DNA from: Stenogyne calaminthoides
Taxonomy: Eukaryota > Streptophyta > Magnoliopsida > Lamiales > Lamiaceae
Direction of reading: 5' to 3'
Length of the DNA stretch: 64,000 bases
NCBI GenBank assembly: GCA_037126765.1
Contig: JBBCBC010000012.1
Location: 9,672,001-9,736,000 of the forward strand
Position numbers and translations under genes: made by a program. This document shows, piece after piece, positions 43,400 to 55,083 of this stretch (positions are counted from its first letter, which is position 1; each line of letters opens with the position of its first letter). Under the pieces are notes generated by a model. That model was not told the DNA's origin and searched no databases. It saw only the letters and a list, made by a program, of their open reading frames with translations.

Positions 43400-44280
43400 T
43401 TAATATTTTTCTGTTTGCCGTTTGTAGCCAGCATTTTTTAGGTTAGCTTCTATCCTCCTCTCTTCCAGTAGGTCTAAGCTAGTAGTCATTGCCATGTCGT
43501 TACCGTTTGAGGTTCCGTTGCTTGTTCGGTGGCTAGGTATGGTGACTTCCGCTGGGATTACTGCCTCTGCCCCGAATACGAGGGAATAGGGTGTTTTCCC
43601 TGTGGAGGTCCTGCAGGTTATTCTGTATGACCACAACACTTCGGGCAATTCGCTTGCCCACTTGCCCTTCCCTCCTTCAAGTCGTGCTTTTAGTGTATGT
43701 TTGATAATCTTGTTGATCTCCTCAACTTGCCCGTTGGATTGTGGATGGTACGGGGTGGAGAATAGTTTTGTTATCTTCCATTTCTTGAAGAATGCGTCAA
43801 TCTTGATGCCGTCGAATTGCTTTCCATTGTCAGTTACGCTTGCTTGCGGGAGGCTGAAGCGACAAATGATGTTTCTCCATATGAATTTTATCACGTTGTC
43901 CTGGTCGATGGTTGCGAGGGCTTCTGCCTCTGCCCATTTTGTGAAGTAGTCGACCGCAATGAGGGCGAGCCGTACGGTACCTAGGGCAGTGGGCCGGGGC
44001 CCGATGATGTCGATCCCCCATTTTGCAAAAGGCCATGGACTCAGAATGCTGGTTAATTCTTCTGGGGATACCCTGATTGAGGGGGCGAATATTTGGCATC
44101 GATGGCATATCTTTACGTATTCGAGAGCGTCCCTTTTTAGCGTTGGCCAGAAATATCCCTGTTGGATGGTTTTGTGGGCTAGGGATTGGCCTCCCGTGTG
44201 GTTTCCGCAGATGCCCTCGTGGATTTCTCTCAGGATGGTTTACCCCTCGGCCCTTGTCACACATCTGAGTAGCAAGATGT
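43400..44280 (-). CDS. E integrase
   Basis: The frame is open from about 44280 to 43400 and is in phase with the frame that starts at GTG 43894. Motifs: GNHTGGQSLAHKTI with the HH pair, CHRCQIFAPSI with the CC pair, WGIDIIGP (first Asp), VDYFTKWAEAEA, VTDNGKQFD (second Asp) and HPQSNGQVEEIN (Glu). These are typical Ty3/Gypsy Tat integrase motifs. It inserts element cDNA into chromosomes. The C-terminus (LRPTKVTIP-like, then EERRIEANL) follows. It is the most intact enzyme in E. Confidence 0.85.
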
Positions 44281-45155
44281 TGAAGCCTCGCTTGTATAAG
44301 TTGTCGTCGACCATCAAATACCTTGCCGCTCTCATTTGCAATTGTCGGGCATCAACCCTATTGTCGGGTAGGCGTCCTGTCTTTAGATATTCGAGTATTG
44401 GTGTCCTCTAATCCTCGTGGTCGACATCCATTGGGTCGTTGAGGGCGACCAAGGTGTGTGTGGTGGATGGGAAAGTTAGTTTCGTGATGGTGACGTCTCT
44501 CATATCCACCGGCCCTTCTAATGTTGCTAGCCTGGCCAAAGCATCTGCTTGGGAATTTGTGTTCCTAGGTATCAGTTCTACATAGACTTGGTCGAATTTT
44601 TCGAGCAGGCTACGGACGACTTCTTGATATGCGGTCATTCGTTTGCATCGGACCTCATACTCCCCTGAAACTTGACACGCGGTGTGTATTTTTAGGCTCT
44701 TCACTCCCATAGCCATTGCCATTCAAGTCCTCCAACTAGGGCTTCGTATTCTGCTTCATTGTTGGTGGCCTGAAAGTTGAACATGATAGCCGTCTGGAAG
44801 GAATGTCCTTCCGGGCTAGTCAGGATTATGCCCGCCCCGGCTTGGGTTTGGGTGGTGGACCCGTCTACGTAGAGCTCCCACGGGGGCCCTGCTAGTGCTT
44901 CCTGCGTGGTCATCGAAAAGGTGAGTTCCACCACGAAATCGGCCAGGGCCTATGCCTTGATGGCCATTCGTGGGGCGTACGTGATATAGAACTGGCAGAC
45001 TTCGATTGCCCATTTCATGCAGCGCCCGGCCATGTCGGGGCGATTTTCTTAGGGACAGCGAGGTCAACACTTCCACCTAGTGGTAAAAAAAGTACGGTCG
45101 TAACTTTCTCACGCTCATCACGAGGGCGTAGGTGAGCTTCTCGAGGGGGGATACC
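44281..45155 (-). pseudogene. E RNase H
   Basis: 44934-44701 has WELYVDGSTTQTQAGAGII (catalytic Asp) and NNEAEYEALVGGLEW (catalytic Glu). 44722-44408 continues in another frame (VKSLKIHTACQVSGEYEV, NTNSQADALARLA) with the last Asp region. The connection (LEKLTYAL, about 45120-45150) runs up to the solo LTR F and resumes at 46870. A frameshift separates the two halves near 44710. Confidence 0.82.
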
Positions 45156-46869
45156 TGTTGGGGAATTAATTGCCCGGATTTATTCGGGGTGAATATTTAA
45201 ATACAAATTTAATTCTAATAATTATTACTACCATGAATTAATCCTATATTAATTCAAATAATAATTCAACAACCAATCATGCATACAAATAGTTCACATA
45301 AATCCTACGCATGCTGAATTACTACGAGTTTACGTAAACTAACCTCTCGGAGTGACAACCGTTGAGAAGATGGATCCCGTTCACACGAACACACCAAAAG
45401 TCCTTCTCAAGTATTCCCTTGTCCTTGTTCAATAATCCGGTGGAAGGAACTTGCGAACAATTTAACAAAAAAGAAAAATAAAACTATGTTGCACCACCTT
45501 TGTGGATTTTCTAATTTTTCCAACACATGGAATTACTTTGGGGATGAAAAATTCATCCCCTATTTATAATACTAAGGGGGGGACGAAAATATGGGGTATT
45601 GGGTGATTGGAAAATTTCTTTGCTTCTTCCTCAAGATACAATCTTGAATATATCCAATATATTCTATTTCCCAAAATATCTCCAAATAAGATCTCCTCCT
45701 CCTTATGTTATGGTATTTTCGAAAATATCATTATAAATAGCCAAGTGGGAGATTTCTTGAATTTAGTGAGATAATCTTGTATTCCAAGAATACTTATCCT
45801 CATTCCATAAAAAATTCAAATAAAATCTTTCTCCCTCTTTTATTCATAATTTTCGAAAAAAAAATGAAAAATTAGGCAAAAATAATTTATTTTATTTTAA
45901 ACACCTTTTCCAGTTATTGGACTTTATCTTTGGGCTACTTGAGGGGCCTTTAGGAGAATTAAGATTGGACCTTCTAATGGATCTTGAATTTCCAATATTG
46001 AGCCACAATATTATTCAAGCCCATAAATATTAATTAATCCCACTACATAGTTAATATTGCACTATCCATCTTAACCCATATTACTTTTAATATGGCTCAC
46101 GGTTATTATTTCCCGTGTTTAAGATTATCTAGCCCATTAATCAATTCAAGCCACTGAAATAGCTTTCCATTAATTAATATCTTTTGTCTTTGGTCAAGGA
46201 ACGGTTCAACATTATTATCCATACCGAAAACAAATTCCACTTACAAGATTTGGTATGATAAATCTTATTAACCTCCCAAGGGGGAAAATCAAACGAGCGT
46301 ACTCGCACACGATTCTTCGTATTAAATCTTAGCAATCGCATATGACTAGTAATATTGTCTAAGATATAAAGTATTGAATCTCATTGATTCTCTACCCGTC
46401 ATAAGTCAAAGCAATAATTACTAATCACACACGATCCTATTTAAGGGACGAAGATTAAGAAATAACGAACCACTAAGGTTTAATTCTTCCTGGTTCAGTG
46501 CTGAAGAATTTATCCTCCTGTAGGTCCTGTTCAGTGCATCAGTCATGCACTAGTGTAATCTCTTTGTCAAGACAAGTCAATCTGAGACTTACACTTCAAC
46601 CTTTCACGATGGATTGTTCATTTCCATCTAGGTCGTGAACCGCGTACTTTTAGTTACAAGGGACTATTAATTTAATCTTCTGTGATCTAGTATCACTAAA
46701 TTAACTACAATGTAACACGTATTGTTTATTGAACAATTATGCAATAAATATATGTAACATTCAATGATATTTAAAGCATCAGTGATAAATAATTTATTTC
46801 AGTAAATAAGACAAAAAAATCAGTTTGGTTATACAAAGTAAAAGCATATTTTTCAGTATAACCCCAACA
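45156..46869 (-). mobile_element. F, solo LTR of the A/D family
   Basis: Starts TGTTGGGGAATTAATTG and ends AACCCCAACA, 1,714 bp, without internal domain. ATACC (45151-45155) and ATATC (46870-46874) are target duplications with one mismatch, and E's coding frame resumes across the insertion. - strand TATA box near 45558-45568. It is the product of LTR-LTR recombination after insertion. Confidence 0.88.
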
Positions 46870-47956
46870 ATATCTTCGTTCTGCCTCATTGAGTGTCTAG
46901 CTTACATAGTAGATTGGCAGGTAGTCTTGCCCTTCAGCTCGTACTAGGACTGAACTTAAGGTTATTTCGGAGGCGGCCAAGTAGAGGAAGAGCTTTTCTC
47001 CGGGATGGGTTTGGCCAGTATCTTTGGGTTTGCTGTACTTCTTGATCTTTGTCCAAGGTCATGCGGGCCTCCTTTATCCACTGGAAGTCATTTTTGGCCT
47101 TCTTCAGTGTGTCGAAGAAGGGTTTGCACCTATCTCCCATGCGGGATATGAATCTGCTGAGGGCTGCCAGGTTTCCTGCGAGCTTCTGGACTTCCTTTGG
47201 GTTTAGTGGGCTGCCTATCTCTAGTATCGCCTTAATTTTTGTTGGATTAGCCTCTATTCCCCGCTTGCTAACTAAGTGGTCGAGGAATTTGCCTTACTCC
47301 ACACCGGAGTTGCATTTCTTTGGGTTGAGCTTCATGTTGAACTTCCTCAAGATGTTGAATGCTCGGGCGAGGTCGACAAGATGATCTTCTTTTTTCAGAC
47401 TCTTGACCACTATGTCATCTACGTATACCTCCATGGATTTCCCGACTTCCTCCATGAACATTTGGTTTACTAATCGCTGGTACGTAGCCCCGGCGTTTTT
47501 GAGGCCGAATGGCATCCTTTTCCAACAGTACATATTTTTCTCGTTGAGGAAGGAGGTATGTTGTTGGTCGTCTTTGTGCATGGATATTTGATGGTAGCCT
47601 GCGAATGCGTCCATGAAGTACATCATTTTGTGTCCGATTGTGTTATCGATCAGATGGTCGATATGAGGCATGGGGAAGAAATCTTTGGGACATGCTTCGT
47701 TCAAATTGGTGAAGTCGATGCATAATCTCCACGTCCCATTAGCTTTCTTGACCAGGACGGCGTTGGACACCCACTGGGGTTGGTCGGCTTGCATTATTAA
47801 CTCGTTATCGAGCAGTTTCTTTACCTCCTCGGCCAATGCGGTATATTTTTTGGGTCCGAATTTCCTCCTTTTTTGTGCGACTGGTTTTTTCCTGGGGCGA
47901 TGTTGAGCTGATGGCCGGCGACCTCGAGGTCGATCCCTACCATATCCTTCTAGCAC
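46870..47956 (-). pseudogene. E reverse transcriptase
   Basis: 47956-47294 has KKLLDNELIMQADQPQW, VLVKKANGTWRLCIDFTNLN, YFMDAFAGYHQI, MPFGLKNAGATYQRLVN and MEVYVDDIVVKS (YVDD), a clear Gypsy RT. A TAA near 47294 stands where the family has a GVESGKFLG-like motif; the frame then continues in phase through MGDRCKPFFDTLKK to about 46934. Further sequence (LVRAEGQDYLPIYYVS, then a stop) leads to F. Confidence 0.88.
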
Positions 47957-48135
47957 CAGGCAAAAATGTCTAGATTCCCTTTGAGGAAGTCGACCAGCTG
48001 TCCTCTTAGCTCCGGTGAGATTCTAGAGCCGATTATGACTTCCAAATCCTGTCGGGTTAGATCCACGTTGACTTTTTCGAGCTCCTCGTCCGGTGTTGCT
48101 CGATGTTGGTCTCCCCTCGGGTCATCGATTTTTCC

Positions 48136-48543
48136 TTAGACAATGAACTCATGTGGCTCGGGTCCAAGTCTTGGTTCGAGCTCCTCGCTTATTTGTTCAT
48201 TTTGGTCGATTACCATTGGGTTTCCTTGATTATTTGCGATTTCTTGTATGCTATAATTTAAATGAGACCAGATATAAATTGAACATCCTCTTGCATCAAG
48301 CTGATCACCCTTAATGGTGCCGACCACCCCATTTAAAGTGGGAAATTTTACACAGAAATAGTAAGTGGAGGACGCAGCCTTGAATTCGTGTTCGAAAGGC
48401 CTGCCAAGGAAACCATTGAAGGTCATTACAATGAAATCACAAAGTTTTGTGGCCCTAATGGTTCTATCTATAGTGGAGACTAGTTCTACCACCAGACGTA
48501 TGATCCCGTGGGGCTTCACGGTGGCATCACCAAAACCTCTCAC
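48136..48543 (-). pseudogene. E protease region
   Basis: Has FIVMTFNGFLGRP, AASSTYYFCVKFPTLNGV and GTIKGDQLDARGC, which match the segment between protease and RT in Tat-lineage pol. The catalytic Asp segment lies upstream in another frame and was not resolved. 47960-48130 continues toward RT. Confidence 0.7.
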
Positions 48544-48589
48544 CAGATGTTTGCTTGGCTCGAGATAACTGTGATAGTCGCCGAGCTCG

Positions 48590-50559
48590 TCAAAGGTTTT
48601 CTTGAACAGTATGTTGCAAAAAGCCCCAATGTCGACCAGTAGTCATTTGACTGTTACCCCCATGATTTTGGCTGATATGACCAGGGGGTCGGCGTTTGGG
48701 TACACGATGCCCGCCATGTCCTGTTCGCCGAATTGGATCCGATTGCTTTCTTGTGCAGTGGTGTTGACTGGTAGGAACAACTGTACCGTGTTGTCCATTT
48801 CCCTCAGTTCGGCTTTCTAGTGTTTCTTTGATAGCGAGGTCGATGTGGAGAGACCACCCACTGCCCCGAGTGGCGACAAGGTATGGATTACGCTCTCGTC
48901 GTTGTGTTCTGTCATGGGAGTGTCTGTCGACTAGTCTTCTGCTCTCCATGTTTCTTGGCGACCTCGCGCTGCTGAGGCGGTGCATCATCGCGACTACGGT
49001 TGTCTTTGTGCTGAGGTCGATGGACGTGTTCATGTAGTGTTCCGTCCTCATAGAGCTTCCAGAGCTGCTTCAGGAGGTCGCAACATTCGCTGGTGTTGTG
49101 ATCGACCATTTTGTGATAGTGGCAATATTTTCCTGGGCTCTGTCTACCGTTGCTCTTTTTGATGGGTCGAGGGTCTCCGAGCAGCCGTTTGTCCTTGATC
49201 TGAGTGAAGATGTATTCGGGGATACGCCGAAGGCATCTATCAGTTTGACCGCCACTGGATCTTCAAATGGCTTGAAGTTCCCCGGGGTCGGTTTCTTGCT
49301 CGCCTTGGGAGGTGCAAATTTGTTTCCCTCCCCCATTCTAGCCGCCAAGAGTTCCATGGTGTTGATGATGTCTCTTGCGTGGGTCCTAAACTCCACTTAA
49401 GTCACTAGATAGTTGGCGATGACGTTTCTCCAGAGCTTTGTTCCCTTCTTCAGCCTGGCGATTGCAGCCAATAGCTTGGCTTTATCGCCCACCGATTCCC
49501 CATCCAAGATGAGCCGATCAAACCTTTCGAGGTAGGCTCTGTCTATCTCGTCCTTGCCTTGCTCGATATTTGCCAGTCGCTGCTTCCCTGCGGGTCTGGG
49601 CACCATGGCTGCAAAATGCCCCATGAAGAGCTAGCCCAGCTGTTCGAAAGAGTTAATGGATTGAGGGGTAATAGATGTGAACCACTTGTGCGCTTCCTCG
49701 CTCAGAGTGAGGGAGAAAAGCCGGCACATGGTTGTGTCGGATGCTCCTACGGATGTCATGTACGAGATATACTTGGCGAGATGCATCCTTCGGTCAGAGT
49801 CCCCTCCGTACCGATTGATCGAGGTTGTGTTGATCTTGGTCTGGGTGGGAGCGGCCGCAATGGTCGAACTGAGCGGCAACAAGGGGAGTGCCAGATTGAT
49901 CGCGTATCCAGCAAGGGCTGGTTGACTATCCATCCTCTCCTGAAGGGCTCTGACCGTTTGCCTCAGGGCGGCAAGCTCGGCCTCCTGCTGGTTCGCACGG
50001 GCATCCCGATGGTCACTGGTGCTGAGTCGACTTAATGCCGAAATGCGTGGATCATTCCTGAATTTCCTTTGGTGGTCGCCCACTTCGATCATAACCATCT
50101 GGTGAGAATCGGCCACATCCTCCGTAGGGATTGGTCCTTTTTGCACCAAGTTTCCACCGAGGAGGTTGAAGACCGAGTTGTTTGCTTGGTTGACTCCTAG
50201 TCGATCGAAGACCGAGACATCTCGAGGTCTTTCTCTTGGGAGAGGGTTAACCTTTGTGGCCGAGATGGCTTGGCTGAGGCCGATTTGTCCCCCCAGTTGG
50301 GTTTCCCCTTTGTTGCCCCCCTGGGGCAGGCGGCCTTGACTATAGGCTGCTGGCCATCGTCATTGTCAAAGTTCAGATTCCGCTTGCTCAAATACACCCA
50401 AACATTCTTTATTTCTGCGGGAGTCTTGAAGATCTGAGCCCAGTTATGCTCATCCACGGCCTCCGCCTGCAGGGGCCTCGATTCCGAGGATAGAGACGCC
50501 TCCACTCCATCGCGTGGATCAGTCTCGAGGCCGGTGATTGGGATGTTATTCTGCGCCAT
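48590..50559 (-). pseudogene. E gag and zinc-binding region
   Basis: ATG 50559 begins MAQNNIPITGLETDPRDG. The frame shifts, and 50149-49631 carries the retrotransposon gag core (RRMHLAKYISYMTSVGASD, CRLFSLTLSEEAHKWF). 49624-49397 follows with IEQGKDEIDRAYLERF. 49396-49070 and 49109-48912 hold the C-terminal part with a CHYHKMVDHNTSEC zinc-binding motif. The frame at 48590-49051 is a shadow. Frame breaks near 50190, 49627 and 49100. Confidence 0.78.
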
Positions 50560-50608
50560 TGCTCTTTGTGGGTTCTTTATTGATTTGTGGACCCGATTGA
50601 GTTGAGTT

Positions 50609-50625
50609 TCCCACAGACAACGCCA
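50609..50625 (-). other. E primer binding site
   Basis: - strand TGGCGTTGTCTGTGGGA, resembling the TGGCGCCGTCTGTGGGA site of Tat-lineage elements, which is usually assigned to an Arg tRNA. Two bases from the LTR end. Confidence 0.6.
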
Positions 50626-50627
50626 AA

Positions 50628-51142
50628 TGTTTATAGTCGAAATTATCCGAGCGTATGAATAATCACTCACAAAATAACAACAACGAATGCAAATGAGAGA
50701 GCGCAATTTGGTGACCCGGTTCGCTAAATACAGCAACGTCCGGGGGCAATACCAAGCCAGGAATTTTACTAATATCTCTGCCTAAGAACTGAAATTTCGA
50801 CCCATTACAATGAGCATTACAACGCATATTTATAGACCGGGAACTAGGTATTTCTCTCTTCATGGGCCGGATCCCTCGGCCCTTTAGGGTTTTCCTCTGG
50901 TTGAGAGCAGATTCCTTTCTTCACAGTGAAGAATATCGCCGTTTGTTAGACTTTTCCCGATAATGCCCTGAGGATCCGCCTCCATAAATGCTTATGATCT
51001 TATTACCTATTTATCCAATGACTTTAGGGGAAGGTCGCCAGGTTGTGGCGTCTAGGTTTAGGTGGTCGTCTCTTGGTTGTCCCCTATAACATCATCCTTG
51101 GTCACCCTAGGGTGGTTGCCCCGTTGAGGTGGGGCCACAACA
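50628..51142 (-). repeat. E 5' LTR
   Basis: 515 bp, - strand TATA box (TCTATAAATATG) near 50826-50837. Followed on the right by CCTGG. Confidence 0.9.
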
Positions 51143-51147
51143 CCTGG

Positions 51148-51937
51148 GTTACTTTGATATCTTGCTACCATGCCTACGGCGTAGCAAATATCCGGCCTCG
51201 TACACAACCATTGCATACATAAGGCTTCCTACTGCCGATACATAAGGAATGTCTCTCATGTCATCTATCTCCTCCTGTGTATTAGGGCACATATCTTTGG
51301 ATAGATGGATTCCATGTCTGAAGGGTACAAAACCTTTCTTGGAATCCTACATACGGAAACGCTTCAAAACTATATCTATGTATGAAGCTTGCGATAAGCC
51401 CATCATCCTTTTCTTGCGATCTCGAGTGATCTTGATCCCAAGGATGTGCCTGGATTCCCCTAAGTCTCTCATATCAAACTGTTTTGACAGCCATACCCTT
51501 ACGTCTGACAAAACCTTTGCATCGTTTCCGATGAGTAGAATATCGTCTACGTATAGTACCAAGAATACCAAGGCAGTTTCATCACACTTCCTATACACAC
51601 AACTCTTGAACTCACTTTGATCAAACCCATAAGATTTGATTACCTGATTAAAACATTGGTTCCAAGTTCGAGATGCTTGCTTCAGTCCGTAAATGGACTT
51701 CTTGAGCTTGCAAACAAGATGCTCTTGGCCTTTCGCAATAAAACCTTCGGGCTGTTGCATATGGATTTCCTCATCAAAACTTCCATTCAGGAAAGCTGTC
51801 TTGACATCCATTTGCCAGATCTCAAAATCCAGGTGTGCAGCTATTGCCAAGAGAATACGGATGGACTTAAGCATGGTCACAGGCGAAAAAGTTTCCTCAT
51901 AATTGATACCCTCTTTCTGAGTGTATCCCTTTGCCAT
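51148..51937 (-). pseudogene. D reverse transcriptase
   Basis: The open run 51937-51347 has [51 protein letters not shown] and FLVLYVDDILLIGND (YVDD). 51148-51346 encodes the connection toward RNase H, out of frame. The N-terminal fingers (51938-52110) are broken. Confidence 0.87.
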
Positions 51938-52112
51938 TAGCCTAATTTTAAAGGTTTCAACCTTCCTGTCCGGTCCTCTTTTTCTCTTAGACCCACTTGT
52001 ATCAAATGAGTTTCACCCCATTGGGTGGTTCAACTAGCTCCCATACTCGATTATGATCCATTGAACTCATCTCGGCTTCCATTGCTTTTTGTCAGGGTTC
52101 TGAATCCTTGTC

Positions 52113-53026
52113 TTAGACCGCCTCCTTGTAGGACCAGGGGTCTGATTCACTATCCCCGGGGACTAAATCCGAAGATTCTCCTATCCCCGTGAATCTCCCA
52201 AGTTGTCGGACAACCCTCCCACTACGATGAGGTTCTGGTTGTGTCGGTGTGACGCTTGGTATGTCAACTTGTACAGTTGGTATTGGAGTTTGCCCTCTTA
52301 ATTCATCTAAGGTAATCTCACTTTTAGGCTTTCTATTGTTCATATAGTCTTCCTCCAAAAATCTAAAATGTGTACTAATTATAACCTTTTGATCTTCGGG
52401 ACCATAGAACATGTACCCTTTCGTTCCCATGGGATACCCAATGAACAACCTTAATTCTAAGCGTGCAACCAATTTACCGGCTTCCTTGTCCAGCACGTAT
52501 GCCGGACACCCCCAGATTCTTAAGTGTCTTACACTGGGCTTGCGCCCTGTCCACAATTCTCTCGGGGTTTTAGAAATCGATTTGGATGGCACTAAGTTCA
52601 GAAAATAAGCCGTTGTTTCCAAGGTGTGACCCCAAAACGACTTGGGTAGATCTGAATAACTCATCATTGACCTGACCATTTCTAAAAGCATTATGTTTCT
52701 TCGTCTGACACCCCATTTTGTTGAGGGGTTCTGGGTGCAATCAACTGGGATACAATTCCCTCGTCTGACAGGTAGTTCAAAAACTCATCGCTGAGGTATT
52801 CACCTCCATGATCGGATCGTAGAAACTTGATACTCTTTTCCCTATGTTTCTCAGTTTCGGTTTTGAACTCCTTGAATTTATCAAAGGTTTCTGATTTGTG
52901 CTTGATAAGGAAAATGTACCAGAACCTTGAGTAATCATCGATGAAGGTCACGAAGTAATCATAGCCACCTCTAGCTTTGGTTGACATTGGACCACACACG
53001 TCAATGTGAACGATTTCTAACACTTC
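52113..53026 (-). pseudogene. D integrase (first copy)
   Basis: 53023-52691 is the integrase core: VHIDVCGPMSTKARGGYD (Asp), FIDDYSRFWYIF, FLRSDHGGEYLSDEF (Asp), APRTPQQNGV. The Glu codon region reads NGVSDEET, out of frame. 52691-52113 is the C-terminal part (RELWTGRKPSVRHLRIWG, RLFIGYPMGTKGYMF). The core stops at 53026, where leader sequence is joined. Confidence 0.87.
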
Positions 53027-53154
53027 TAAATCATGGAGGTCAAAATTGACGTAATTTTATTACCCGGAATAAAATTGTCAATCAATAAAACATACTTAGT
53101 AATTTTCTAAAGTGAGATTTTCTTTAGACAATTCAAATAACATGCAAACACATT

Positions 53155-53598
53155 TGTTGTAGCACAAATCAAATTGGATATGTGCCCTTATCCCAAGACG
53201 CCGAAGAAGACCACCTAGGCCCGATCGACGGGCCTTGTGGATGACAACCTCACCTTAACGAAATCCTCCTCGAGGGGGCGACCCATAAAGAGGCCGGAAA
53301 GAGAAGAGAGAAAGACTATCTCCGAGCGGTCGACCTCCCCGAGGTCGCCTCCACGAGCAAAAGCCGAAAAAGCACAACACGAGAAGATAATCCGTGAAAA
53401 GTCGTAAACCAACGTCAACTTTACGAGACAAGACAAGAGCATTTAATGTAAAAAATATATATAATAGACACAGTTTTACTGGTTAGATCAACCGTTGTAA
53501 TAAAACTCTAAAATAAAGGGGTGAGATGTATTTATCTTATTTTATGCTTTTTAAGGGTGGTCCTCTATAAATAGAGGACCTCACCCCCTTGTAAAGGG

Positions 53599-53632
<34 letters not shown>

Positions 53633-53800
53633 AATGTTTCCCTCGTTTCATCATCTATACAAAAGCCAAATTTAAGGGAAAAACTTAAGAATTCTTCTCG
53701 TAGTTTTCTTGTTCGATTATTTACGATTATTTACTTGTTTGTGTTACTAGAATCATTAGCCACATCAAAATCTCTTAACCCGATATTTTAGTACACAACA
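53155..53800 (+). repeat. G LTR, copy 1
   Basis: Starts TGTTGTAGCACAAATC, ends TAGTACACAACA, followed by ATTGACACTAGAAGAAG, which resembles the ATTGGCGCTAGAAGGAG type Gypsy primer site. + strand TATA in a palindrome at 53559-53580, then CCCCCTTGTAAAGGGCTCC. A (CT)n run of about 30 bp is at 53601-53631. Confidence 0.7.
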
Positions 53801-54037
53801 ATTGACACTAGAAGAAGAGTACTCTTTAAGAATCAAACTATGTTTTTTAATATTCTCATTGGAGTATCCTCAAAAAATTTCCACTTTTCATCTTCAAATT
53901 TTCAAGAAAAATCTTTATGAACACTCATTGTTCATCAAGAACACCTAAAAATCTTCAAATCTTCACACCCCATCTTCAAACCTTCAAATAAAAATTCCTT
54001 TCATATCTTCAAATCTTCATGTATACAAACATGAATT
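53801..54037 (+). other. G leader, copy 1
   Basis: AT-rich, with repeated CTTCAAATCTTCA phrases. Ends abruptly at TTCAAA, shared with the following integrase sequence. Confidence 0.55.
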
Positions 54038-55083
54038 TTCAAAAACTCATCGCTGAGGTATTCACCTCCATGATCGGATCGTAGAAACTTGATACTCTTT
54101 TCCCTATGTTTCTCAGTTTCGGTTTTGAACTCCTTGAATTTATCAAAGGTTTCTGATTTGTGCTTGATAAGGAAAATGTATCAGAACCTTGAGTAATCAT
54201 CGATGAAGGTCACGAAGTAATCATAGCCACCTCTAGCTTTGGTTGACATTGGACCACACAAGTCAATGTGAACGATTTCTAACACTTATGTGGCTCTATT
54301 CCTCTTGGCTCTGAATGCCCTCTTGGTCATGTTACCCTCTAAACATGATTCGCAAATTGGAAATGGTTCCAGCTGTAAGTCCTCCAGTGAACCATCTTGC
54401 ACCAACCTTTGAATCATATTCAGATTAATATGACCTAATCTAAGATGCCAAAGAAGTGTCTCATTAACATTTTCCTAACGTTTTTTTTATTGTCAAACAA
54501 ATATGTGTTATAAGATGCATTTTGTGAGTGGTGTGCACAATTAATAGTATAGAGATTGTTCCGAAAGTTCCATGACAGATAAAAAACATCGCGTTTAAAA
54601 ATAGTAACTTATTTATTAAAACGAAATGAATATCAATCAAAGAAAAAGTTTAGAAAATGTAAATAAGGTTTTTTCGAATATAGGAACATAAAGAACATCT
54701 CTTAAAACTAAAACACTGTCTTCAAAAGACAGGTGCACGTCTCTCACTGCTTCAATTGTCACTCTCGTAGCATCGTCCAGTGTGATGAGGATCTCACTTC
54801 CACTAAGTTGTCGGGTCAACTTGAACCCCCAGAATGTGAAACAAACATGATCAATGGATCCTCAGATCAACTACCCACGAGTGGGAAAACATACCGCTTA
54901 ACCGGTTTCAACAACTAGTGCATGAGAATTACCTTTCTTTCCGGCCCTCTTGGGCTTGGAACAGACAGACCTCCAATGTCCTTTTTCACCGCAGTTGAAG
55001 CACTTCCCTTTGGGATCTTTCTTGACACCATTCCATTTGACTACTTTCCTTACCTTTTTCTTAGTAGTGGGGTTGCTTTGGTC
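54038..55083 (-). pseudogene. D integrase-protease, second copy
   Basis: 54038-54289 repeats 52776-53029 almost exactly. The copy then continues upstream to the HHCC-type segment, protease-associated sequence (54819-54637, MTRQLSGSEILITLDDAT) and zinc-knuckle region (55000-55060). Many stops; the ORF near 54480-54640 is full of A/T changes. Confidence 0.75.

Larger units (their letters stand above)
39468..51142 (-). mobile_element. Element E, Ty3/Gypsy, Tat/Retand type
   Basis: LTRs 39468-39985 and 50628-51142 start TGTTATAGCCGG / TGTTTATAGTCG and end GGGGCCACAACA-like. CCTGG at 39463-39467 and 51143-51147 is a perfect target duplication. - strand order: primer site, gag, protease, RT, RNase H, integrase, which is the Gypsy order. 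A + strand antisense ORF lies between integrase and the 3' LTR, as in Tat-lineage Retand and RIRE2. F splits the RT-RNase H region. Confidence 0.9.
53027..54037. repeat. Filler-like duplicate of leader plus G
   Basis: Begins TAAATCATGGAGGTC, which is D leader sequence seen again at 56213, and continues through a G LTR and leader to ATGAATTTTCAAA. The same 1-kb order is at 56213-57209. It is flanked on both sides by the same 250 bp of integrase. Confidence 0.75.

Noticed and set aside
43830..44264. 144-residue - strand ORF starting at 44264
   Set aside because: It overlaps the integrase in another frame. The frame in phase with 43894 contains all HHCC and first-Asp motifs, so this one is a shadow.
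48590..49051. 153-residue ORF in E
   Set aside because: Frame-shifted shadow of the gag C-terminal/protease region. The zinc-binding motif is in the frame of 49109-48912.
53601..53631. CT run as functional GAGA-type element
   Set aside because: Copy 2 of G has only a short CT run at the same place, so it is more likely a variable microsatellite.
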